In this document: piece after piece, positions 57,312 to 64,000 of the stretch
Layout: each line of letters begins with the position of its first letter
Numbering within the stretch: position 1 is the first letter of the stretch
Source of the DNA: Actinomycetes bacterium
GTDB taxonomy: Bacteria > Actinomycetota > Acidimicrobiia > Acidimicrobiales > SZUA-35
Length of the DNA stretch: 64,000 bases
Assembly: GCA_024276425.1 (NCBI GenBank)
Contig: JAJRXF010000180.1
Coordinates: 1 to 64,000 of the forward strand
Direction: 5' to 3'
Notes under the pieces: model-generated
The model's database searches: none
Seen by the model: the letters and a program-made list of their open reading frames with translations, nothing else
What the model was told of the DNA's origin: nothing
Position numbers and translations under genes: made by a program

Positions 57312-57770
57312 TTAAGAGAAATAAGAAGAAAATCCGATACGTAAGGCTGGTCGAAAAAACTGTTCGATCCATACGTAGATCGACCCAAGCACCCGGTCAA
57401 GTTCGCCGGAGTTGACGAGGCTGTTGTCCACATGGCCTTCAAGGTAGATGCCGTCCTCGTCACCAACGGAGAACTTAGCTCCATAAAGCCGATGGTTCCG
57501 TCGAAGTAGATGGGCGAAGAATTCGACCTCATTGTCAATCGGCCACGGCATGACATAGGCCTCGAAGAAGAGCGTTCTTTGCCCAAGTTCGAACCGGACG
57601 GTAGTGAAATCCTTCTCGTTCCCCTCAAGACGAACGAACCAGCGGCGACTGGGGGCCACACGTTCAACCGAGACTACCGCTGGGTTCGATTCCAGCTGAT
57701 TGTCAAACCAATGATCAAGAAACTCCTCAAGTCGGTGCAGGTTCTCGTCTGTCTGAAGGTTCGGTGTCAA
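57312..57770 (-). CDS. YbjN-domain-like protein
   Basis: FTTVRFELGQRTLFFEAYVMPWPIDNEVEFFAHLLRRNHRLYGAKFSVGDEDGIYLEGHVDNSLVNSGELDRVLGSIYVWIEQFF; adjacent to mshA, a common actinobacterial arrangement. Confidence 0.75.
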   Translation of the reverse strand: MTPNLQTDENLHRLEEFLDHWFDNQLESNPAVVSVERVAPSRRWFVRLEGNEKDFTTVRFELGQRTLFFEAYVMPWPIDNEVEFFAHLLRRNHRLYGAKFSVGDEDGIYLEGHVDNSLVNSGELDRVLGSIYVWIEQFFRPALRIGFSSYFS

Positions 57771-57785
57771 CCTAGTGGTCCAAGG

Positions 57786-59105
57786 CTATTCCGAACACGG
57801 TGCGAGCGTCCGGGTTGTCACATCGGCATAAATCCGCCGAAGGCGGGCGGCCGAGGTACTCCAGGTGTAGTCCGCGGCCCGGGCCGCCGAGGACACCGAC
57901 AGGCGTCGAGCCAGAACCGGGTCACCCAGAATGGCGTCAACCCATTCGGCGTAGAGTGCAGGATCTCTAGAGTCCACGAGATAGCCCGTGGTTCCATGTT
58001 CGACCAACGTCAGCAAACCACCGACAGCCGACGCAATTACGGGTGTTCCGCACGCCGCCGCCTCAAGCGCCACCAATCCAAAGGATTCAGAACGACTCGG
58101 AACCAAACAAAGGTCGGCGGCTCGATAGAACGTAGACAGCAGGTGGTGAGGTTGTGGGGGCACAAACCGAACTCGATCGATTAACCCTAGATCACTAACC
58201 ATCTGCCGGATGCGCTGTACCTCCTGGGCTCCACCAGTCCCGCTCGCGCCACCAACAATCCAAAGTTTGGCGTCAGCCCGCTCAATTTGCGCCAGCGTAG
58301 AGATGGCAACATCCACTCCCTTGAGCGGCTGGATCCGACCAACAAACAGCAGGAATGGAGAGTCGTCTGCTCCCAGAGCCCAGCGAGCTCCCGCCTGACT
58401 CCCAGGGGAAAAGAACGCCTGGTCAACTCCGGGCGTGACAATTTCGACCCGATCCCGATCGACTTCATAGAACTGGGCCAGCTGCTCAGCCTCCGGTTGA
58501 CAGTTGGCCAATACCACATCGGCGCAAGCCATCACGTTGGCCTCAGCCAAAGCCCGCGCCTCAGGCTCCCGATCACCACTGACGGCCTTGACTCGGGCCA
58601 GGGTATGGAAGGTGGTGACCAAGGGCAGATCGAGCTTTCGTTTCACAATCTGACCCGCTACCCCCGAGAGCCAGTAGTTGGCGTGAACTACATCTGGTTG
58701 AAACTCGACGAGATCATCGATCACGCCAACCGCAAACTCTTCAACCAGTCCCGGCAGTTGTTCTTTTGTCGCGTCCGGTGGGCCCGCAGGAATGTGAACA
58801 ACATCGAAGCCGGGCTCTACCTGAACCCGGCGCTGCAACGAAGCGTCCCAAGCCCGGACATAAACCCGACACAGCACACCAGCCTGGGCGAGAGAAGACA
58901 CCAGCTCGCGAACGTACACATTCATGCCTCCACCATCCCCCGTGCCTGGCTGGGCCAGGGGGGACGTGTGCAACGACAAGACGGCTACCCGCCGGACAAA
59001 AGGCTTCAAGGCGTCGGCTTTCTCAGTCGGCTTCTCCCGCCGGACGAGCGTAGCAAGGCGTTGGATCTCCTCATGAGAGAAAGGTATCCACAGAGACTTC
59101 CCCAT
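57786..59105 (-). CDS. mshA: D-inositol-3-phosphate glycosyltransferase (mycothiol biosynthesis); start re-assigned
   Basis: RRVAVLSLHTSPLAQPGTGDGGGMNVYVRELVSSLAQAG, FHTLARVKAV, VPSRSESFGLVALEAAACGTPVIASAVGGL. Confidence 0.92.
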   Translation of the reverse strand: MGKSLWIPFSHEEIQRLATLVRREKPTEKADALKPFVRRVAVLSLHTSPLAQPGTGDGGGMNVYVRELVSSLAQAGVLCRVYVRAWDASLQRRVQVEPGFDVVHIPAGPPDATKEQLPGLVEEFAVGVIDDLVEFQPDVVHANYWLSGVAGQIVKRKLDLPLVTTFHTLARVKAVSGDREPEARALAEANVMACADVVLANCQPEAEQLAQFYEVDRDRVEIVTPGVDQAFFSPGSQAGARWALGADDSPFLLFVGRIQPLKGVDVAISTLAQIERADAKLWIVGGASGTGGAQEVQRIRQMVSDLGLIDRVRFVPPQPHHLLSTFYRAADLCLVPSRSESFGLVALEAAACGTPVIASAVGGLLTLVEHGTTGYLVDSRDPALYAEWVDAILGDPVLARRLSVSSAARAADYTWSTSAARLRRIYADVTTRTLAPCSE

Positions 59106-59604
59106 CTCGATATCTGCGGCCAATTTCGATCTGGATGGTATCGATGCGCTCGTGCAACTGCCGACGAACCGACGACAAGGATGCTTCAAACTCGCCAATC
59201 CGTTCGCACACCATCCGCAGGGAACCATCATCGAGCGAGTCAACCCCGCTGAGATCACCAGGGGAGACCACAGCGTCCAACTCCTCAACCAACATGAGAG
59301 CGATCGATCCAGGCTCGTTGATCACAACGGCCCGGCCGCTGGTCCCTCGAGACTGACTACTCAGGATGTCGGGCAAACTAAAGAGCAGGCCGGGTAGATC
59401 AGATCCATCCCCCTCGGCACCAGCCCTACGCCGTATTTCATGACCAACAATGTCAAGTCGACCCTGGGCAACACGCCGAACCAAGGACACATCATTCTCC
59501 GCCTGAGCGGCCGTGACTCGGGCCTGGCGAAGATCCGGAAGAGGCCGGGTTGTAATGTCGGTGAGAATGTCGTCGTCAAGTAGGCGATTCAGCTGTTCGT
59601 TCAC
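59071..59604 (-). CDS. RsiG-like protein with two helical c-di-GMP signature motifs (putative anti-sigma factor family)
   Basis: ENDVSLVRRVAQGRLD fits E(X)3S(X)2R(X)3Q(X)3D exactly; EASLSSVRRQLHERID fits with H in place of Q. Confidence 0.75.
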   Translation of the reverse strand: MNEQLNRLLDDDILTDITTRPLPDLRQARVTAAQAENDVSLVRRVAQGRLDIVGHEIRRRAGAEGDGSDLPGLLFSLPDILSSQSRGTSGRAVVINEPGSIALMLVEELDAVVSPGDLSGVDSLDDGSLRMVCERIGEFEASLSSVRRQLHERIDTIQIEIGRRYRDGEVSVDTFLS

Positions 59605-59675
59605 TTCTACAGGCTAGCCGAATGATTGCTGTCACCCGTCCAGGTGACTGTCTGGTACCAGTCTCAGGGGCGGGA

Positions 59676-60500
59676 CTACAGGAGGAGCAACCAGAGCGGG
59701 CCAGCCAAAAGAAGAGAGTCCAGTCGACGCAATCCAGGAGCCCAAGCGTCGCCACGGGGCAAGATTGCCGAACCAAAGATCTGACCCAGCGGACAGCAGG
59801 CGGCAGTCAGGATCGAGAAACTGATGGCGCTGGGACCATCGAAGGGAAGAGGTTTGGCCAAGGCCAATCCCGCGCCAACGACGGCCAAGACGGCTACCCC
59901 AGCAATGGGACCCTCCACCGCGTTGGCCGAGCCGCTCCCAACCAAATAGTCGCCGACCTCATACCCACTAACCAACAAGAACAGAGCAATGGCCGCACCA
60001 ACTCCGCGACCAGTTAAAACGATGAGGGAACCCGCAGCCAGTCCCACCGGTAGGGAAGAACGCACCAAGACCCCAGCAAAGCGGGTTACGTCCTGGTCGC
60101 TTTTGTGCAATACGCCAAGATGAGAGTAAGCCAATCCAGCAAAAGCGAGGACTACGACCCCCAGACCGAGGCCAAAGGTGCCAGCCAATCCGGATAGGGC
60201 GAGAACCGCCGCAAACAACGCACTAACTCGACGGTCCGAAGGAACATAACGAGACCAAGCGTGACCAGTCTGAAGTCCTGCAATCGCTGCTACTGGAACC
60301 ACCACGGCCGCCACCAACCACCCCGAGATCGACATGGCAACAACAATGGAGACGAACCACCCAACACTCAGACCAATAGTTGGCCTATCCATACGGTAGG
60401 GCACGGCATAGCGATCACTCTTCCAGCGCTGTTCCCGATCTTGATTTCGACGGGCACCGACCTGCTTCTTGCGTTGCCTGCGAGTTGATGGGGTCGCCAT
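59676..60500 (-). CDS. Polytopic membrane protein, divergent phosphatidate cytidylyltransferase (CdsA)-like
   Basis: Multiple TMs; C-terminal GSAILPRGDAWAPGLRRLDSLLLAGPLWLLLL resembles the CdsA signature end (GHGG..DRxDSLL..P). Confidence 0.5.
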   Translation of the reverse strand: MATPSTRRQRKKQVGARRNQDREQRWKSDRYAVPYRMDRPTIGLSVGWFVSIVVAMSISGWLVAAVVVPVAAIAGLQTGHAWSRYVPSDRRVSALFAAVLALSGLAGTFGLGLGVVVLAFAGLAYSHLGVLHKSDQDVTRFAGVLVRSSLPVGLAAGSLIVLTGRGVGAAIALFLLVSGYEVGDYLVGSGSANAVEGPIAGVAVLAVVGAGLALAKPLPFDGPSAISFSILTAACCPLGQIFGSAILPRGDAWAPGLRRLDSLLLAGPLWLLLL

Positions 60501-60509
60501 GGCCTGTGG

Positions 60510-60746
60510 TTATCCACCAGAGACCGGGGGCAGGACAGCTATCTCGTCTGCCGAACTAACGGCATCTTCCTCCAGTGCCGGATGACCATTCAGCCAAACC
60601 TTCGAACCGGCAAGGACAGCGGAGAACCCCTGGCCAAAGGCGCTCTCCGCTTGGCTCAAGATTTCTCCGACCGTTGACCCATCGAACTCAACGCTCTTGT
60701 TGCCAGCGGCCTCCCGGGCCTGAGCGAAAAGACGAAGAGTAGCCAC
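60510..60746 (-). CDS. MoaD/ThiS-family sulfur carrier protein
   Basis: 78 aa ubiquitin-like: MATLRLFAQAREAAGNKSVEFDGSTVGEIL...WLNGHPALEEDAVSSADEIAVLPPVSGG ending in GG. Confidence 0.85.
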   Translation of the reverse strand: MATLRLFAQAREAAGNKSVEFDGSTVGEILSQAESAFGQGFSAVLAGSKVWLNGHPALEEDAVSSADEIAVLPPVSGG

Positions 60747-60862
60747 GCCCCCAAGTTTAGACGCCTAGCAAGACATCCAGGACCCCAAATCTGTTCCCCA
60801 TGTCCCGAATGCTTCCTCAACCTGTCTACTCGTTGGTTGACTGCCCTATGGTCAGGCAGATG

Positions 60863-61456
60863 ACTGATCTTCTCCTGACCCGCCATGGGCAATCGACATG
60901 GAACGCGGAGGCGCGCTGGCAGGGTCAGGCAGATCCACCCCTGTCTAGCCAGGGCCGAGATCAGGCCTACTTTGCCGCACGGAGAGTTGGCATGGTCGAT
61001 CTCATCGCATCGTCCCCCCAGATTCGAGCCTTAGAGACAGCGACGATTATCGCCAGACACCTTGGTCTCGAACCCGTCATTGTGGTCGACGATCTTCGAG
61101 AACGAGCAGCTGGGCCGTGGTCGGGGCTTACCCGTTCGGAGATTGACGAGAAATGGCCGGGCTGGGTCGAATCTGGAGAACGTCCTGAGGGCTATGAGCT
61201 GGATGAACCTCTCTTTCAGCGGGTGGACGCTGCCCTGAAAAGGCTGGTTTCCGAATACCCGGTCGACTCTATGCTTGTCCTCTCCCACGGGGGAGTCATC
61301 AAGACCATCGAAGAGCACCACGCCTGTTGGGAGGGTCGCATACCAAACTTGTCTGGTCGAGTTTTGCAGCACCGAAATCAGACGTGGACACTCGGGGATC
61401 AGATTCGTTTGCTTGATGATGACCTGATGACCGGCGGGGATGGTGTGCGAGTGTGA
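60863..61456 (+). CDS. Histidine phosphatase (phosphoglycerate mutase-like); ORF extends to 60800, start chosen at MTDLLLTRHG
   Basis: LLLTRHGQSTWNAEARWQGQADPPLSSQGRDQA; SMLVLSHGGVIKTI. Confidence 0.88.
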   Translation, partial: TDLLLTRHGQSTWNAEARWQGQADPPLSSQGRDQAYFAARRVGMVDLIASSPQIRALETATIIARHLGLEPVIVVDDLRERAAGPWSGLTRSEIDEKWPGWVESGERPEGYELDEPLFQRVDAALKRLVSEYPVDSMLVLSHGGVIKTIEEHHACWEGRIPNLSGRVLQHRNQTWTLGDQIRLLDDDLMTGGDGVRV

Positions 61457-62052
61457 GTAACGACCCCCACCAGCTTCCGCTTACCTTCGCCCCACCCACA
61501 TCCTCTTCGGGGTACTCAGGGGCTGAAGACCAATCCCAACCTGATCAACTACCGGACGAAATGTCGATCAAGGGCCTGGCTCCCGTAGACGTTATTCGCA
61601 GCGCCAGACGCAAAAAGTCTTCCCAAGCCCGGCTTATCAACGGCCGACTGGAAGTTCGAATCCCCGCCTGGTTCAACCACCAGCAAGAAATGGACACCGT
61701 CGACTTTTTCTCAAAGAAGTTCGCCAAACGAAGCGCAACCACAGCCATCGATCTAGATAAACGGGTCGCCGTCCTGATTGCTCGCTACGGATTTCGACAG
61801 CCGGTGTCCATCCGATGGGTCTCGAATCAGGTTCACCGTTGGGGATCTTGCACTCCCGCACATGGATCGATCCGAATTTCTGATCGACTGGCCAACTATC
61901 CAGTCTGGGTCCTGGACTATGTGCTCTGTCATGAACTCGCTCACCTCACTCATTCAAATCACGGCAGGGAGTTCTGGGAATTGGTTGAGAACTATCCACT
62001 GACGGAACGAGCCCGGGGTTTTCTGATGGCCAAAGGGCTATCAGAGGCCTAG
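61453..62052 (+). CDS. YgjP-like (DUF45/SprT-like) metallopeptidase
   Basis: RWGSCTPAHGSIRISDRLANYPVWVLDYVLCHELAHLTHSNHGREFWELVENY. Confidence 0.85.
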   Translation: MSNDPHQLPLTFAPPTSSSGYSGAEDQSQPDQLPDEMSIKGLAPVDVIRSARRKKSSQARLINGRLEVRIPAWFNHQQEMDTVDFFSKKFAKRSATTAIDLDKRVAVLIARYGFRQPVSIRWVSNQVHRWGSCTPAHGSIRISDRLANYPVWVLDYVLCHELAHLTHSNHGREFWELVENYPLTERARGFLMAKGLSEA

Positions 62053-62083
62053 TTGGTGATCGAGGTAATTGGTGATCGAGGCA
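62053..62083. repeat. Short direct repeat TTGGTGATCGAGG
   Basis: ttggtgatcgaggtaattggtgatcgagg directly after the YgjP-like stop. Confidence 0.7.
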
Positions 62084-62121
62084 GAGACTCCAGATTGCAC
62101 CAAGCAAAGTCGAATCCGACC

Positions 62122-62331
62122 CTAGGACAAGCCCTGTTTCGGCCGGTCCAGTTCAGCCAGGGTTTGATCAATCTGATCAAGGGAGACCGCTAAGGAATCA
62201 ATGTCTGCCATGGTCGGAAGACTTCCAAGTCCTTCTGGGCGATCCAGGTCCTCAGGGTCTTGGTTCAACACAGGGTCTTGGTTCAACACAGGGTCTTGGT
62301 TCAACACAGGGTCATGGTCAAATGAGGTCAC
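62122..62331 (-). CDS. Small 69-aa acidic protein with N-terminal DPVLNQ repeats
   Basis: MTSFDHDPVLNQDPVLNQDPVLNQDPEDLDRPEGLGSLPTMADIDSLAVSLDQIDQTLAELDRPKQGLS; overlaps the 3' end of the upstream lipoprotein gene. Confidence 0.6.
   Translation of the reverse strand: MTSFDHDPVLNQDPVLNQDPVLNQDPEDLDRPEGLGSLPTMADIDSLAVSLDQIDQTLAELDRPKQGLS
62255..62315. repeat. 18-bp tandem repeat gggtcttggttcaacaca x3 plus partial unit
   Basis: Unit starts at 62255, 62273, 62291, partial at 62309; encodes DPVLNQ on the minus strand. Confidence 0.95.
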
Positions 62332-63428
62332 TGGCTAAGAGTATCTCGACCCACTGAAAGCCGCTGGCGGGCAAAAGTAACCGACAACGGATCGGTGACG
62401 TCAATGACCTGGGCCGGTTCCTCCCCAAAAGGATCGAGAATCTCGACTGTTGACCCCTCCGGGTCCTCCCGAAGGTAGACCAGGCGCTGGCCGTCAAAGG
62501 AAAGCTGACTGATCTTCTGTCCGGCTCCGCCAATGGACAGATTGAACAGTTCCGCTTGGCTGGCCAGGTCCTCAGCGACGATCCTGGTCAGCGAGACGAC
62601 CCCGTCGCTGCGGTAGCTCTGCTCGGTGTACACAACGCTGCTCCGGTCTGGACCGAGGGCAACCGCCCCATAGGCTGGTCGCCTCGCGACCACACAGGCT
62701 GGTCGACCAGGGCCACCGAGATCGACAAGTTCCCCAGACGAATTGAAAAACACCAGGTCTCCACAATTCTGATCGGACAGGACCACCGCATGGAGCCCAT
62801 TGCTGGCCGACATATCGAGAAGGCTGCTGCCCTCTTCCAACCTCAGAAAAGGCACCCGCTCACCGGTTGTGAGACTGTAGGTATCAACCTGATCCCTACC
62901 AACAAGAATGAGGGCATGAATGGCCGATGTCGCGTCCAGGAACCCGACGTCAAGCAACTGTCCGCCCGTTGAGTCCACCACAAGTGGTTCTCCCCCTTGG
63001 GCTCCAAACCATCGAATGTCACCCGAAGCTTCCTGCACAACAATTCCGCCATAAAAGTCGTCGACCAGTTTGGTTGCGATGGTGTCCCCGACGGGAGCAA
63101 GAAGTTCGGTGATGCCCAAGCCATCGTCGAGCACAAACAAGCCCGAGGGCGTCCCACCCAGAACTGAGGGCACATAGCCTTCTGGTCGAGGTGGGGCGAA
63201 GTCTCGAATGAGTGGCGAAAGAGGAACCGTTGCCTCCTCCGCTGGCGTGGCACCTTGGTCGGTACCAACGCTCGTGGTGACCGAAGTAACCGGATCCGCT
63301 CCAAGTTCTGGTTGCCCTATTTCCGCACACGCGCTGAGAGCAGCCAACCCAAACCCGGCCAACATGGCCATCCTCAGGCCGTTTCGTCGTGCGGAGGGCA
63401 AGGTCGTGCGAAGTAACATCACCGACAT
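62328..63428 (-). CDS. Putative lipoprotein of unknown function; start re-assigned to MSVMLLRTT
   Basis: Signal MAMLAGFGLAALSAC (lipobox LSAC); repeated short beta-strand-like segments. The longer ORF to 63653 overlaps the tRNA. Confidence 0.72.
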   Translation of the reverse strand: MSVMLLRTTLPSARRNGLRMAMLAGFGLAALSACAEIGQPELGADPVTSVTTSVGTDQGATPAEEATVPLSPLIRDFAPPRPEGYVPSVLGGTPSGLFVLDDGLGITELLAPVGDTIATKLVDDFYGGIVVQEASGDIRWFGAQGGEPLVVDSTGGQLLDVGFLDATSAIHALILVGRDQVDTYSLTTGERVPFLRLEEGSSLLDMSASNGLHAVVLSDQNCGDLVFFNSSGELVDLGGPGRPACVVARRPAYGAVALGPDRSSVVYTEQSYRSDGVVSLTRIVAEDLASQAELFNLSIGGAGQKISQLSFDGQRLVYLREDPEGSTVEILDPFGEEPAQVIDVTDPLSVTFARQRLSVGRDTLSQ

Positions 63429-63532
63429 GTTGCCACTGGACGTGGACCGACGGGAGCCGCGACCAAAAACTTCCTGAGCAATGTCAAGGGCCCATGGGCG
63501 TCGGCCGAGGCTTTGGCCGATAGCCTCGTCTC

Positions 63533-63607
63533 GCCCCTGTGGCGCAGTCTGGTTAGCGCAGTGGACTTTTAATCCATTGGTCGTGGGTTCGAATCCCACC
63601 GGGGGCA
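63533..63607 (+). tRNA. tRNA-Lys (anticodon TTT), no encoded CCA
   Basis: Cloverleaf by eye: acceptor GCCCCTG/CGGGGGC, anticodon arm GTGGA-CTTTTAA-TCCAT, T arm GTGGG-TTCGAAT-CCCAC, discriminator A. Confidence 0.95.
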
Positions 63608-63723
63608 CTGCATATGATTCCGCCCCGACGGGGTCGATTGAGACCGATTGCACCTCTCACACCTCACGAGCACCTAGAATTTCACAACACACCCATCGCT
63701 GATCCACCGGGAGTCTGAACCTT

Positions 63724-64000
63724 ATGGCCAAACAGGTGCTAGAACTCGATACTCCGTTTCGAACTGGTGAGCGGGTCATTACCACTCGCGATCTTCGAGG
63801 TGCACCAACCGGAACCCCCGGCAAGGTTCGGCTTGTGAATGGACTCTCCGATTCCGGCGGGGGCAACCCCTGGATTCGGTACTGGGTCCGATTCAATGAT
63901 GGACAGTTTCTCGGGCATATCGACCACGATGACCTGGTGCGACCAGCCCAGCTTGATGAGTGGAACGCCAGAATGACCCTACGAGAGGAACAGCAAAATC
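63724..64000 (+). CDS. Small conserved-looking protein of unknown function (partial, runs off right edge)
   Basis: Open from ATG 63724: MAKQVLELDTPFRTGERVITTRDLRGAPTGTPGKVRLVNGLSDSGGGNPWIRYWVRFNDGQFLGHIDHDDLVRPAQLDEWNARMTLREEQQN...; not in ORF track because no stop lies in the window. Confidence 0.65.
   Translation, partial: MAKQVLELDTPFRTGERVITTRDLRGAPTGTPGKVRLVNGLSDSGGGNPWIRYWVRFNDGQFLGHIDHDDLVRPAQLDEWNARMTLREEQQN

Noticed and set aside
58287-59252. 321-aa plus-strand ORF
   Set aside because: Antisense to mshA and the RsiG-like gene.
63429-63653. N-terminal extension of the 441-aa lipoprotein ORF
   Set aside because: Overlaps tRNA-Lys on the opposite strand; the signal peptide and lipobox start further downstream.

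Overview
High-GC actinobacterial chromosome segment; the mshA/ybjN neighbourhood and overall gene style suggest a deep-branching, Acidimicrobiia-like lineage (inference). The window is mostly respiratory. It holds two complete but non-equivalent complex I clusters on the minus strand. Cluster 1 (about 7.7-18.5 kb) is an 11-subunit nuoABCDHIJKLMN set without nuoEFG, followed by a NDUFAF7/MidA-like methyltransferase. Cluster 2 (about 21.6-37.8 kb) is a 14-subunit nuoA-N set. They are separated only by glgB and a dus-family gene. Upstream of cluster 2 is a cytochrome bc-type operon with a split (b6/subunit IV-like) cytochrome b, a Rieske protein, a diheme cytochrome c, a 2x[4Fe-4S] ferredoxin and two unassigned membrane proteins. 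Next come a divergent monoheme cytochrome c, a zincin/DUF4214-like secreted protein and a hemACDBL operon with 4-bp overlaps. The right part carries an acyl-CoA ligase, a CAP-domain protein, a SAM hydroxide adenosyltransferase-family protein, proC, ybjN-like, mshA, an RsiG-like protein with c-di-GMP signature motifs, a CdsA-like relic, a MoaD/ThiS protein, a histidine phosphatase, a YgjP-like metallopeptidase and tRNA-Lys(TTT). Two CDSs run off the window edges and are absent from the ORF track: a PKD/Thr-rich surface protein on the left and a small protein on the right. Main observations: (1) NuoD1 has Trp where the quinone-binding Tyr normally sits and keeps the Arg that NDUFAF7 methylates, with a NDUFAF7-like gene in the same cluster, whereas NuoD2 shows the opposite pattern; (2) a 165-aa coiled-coil-like insertion in NuoL2; (3) a recurrent N-terminal 'IPEHLLKRSxSAKG' motif shared by two unrelated respiratory proteins; (4) an RsiG-type c-di-GMP motif protein next to mshA. 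All homology calls are from reading translations; no searches were run.
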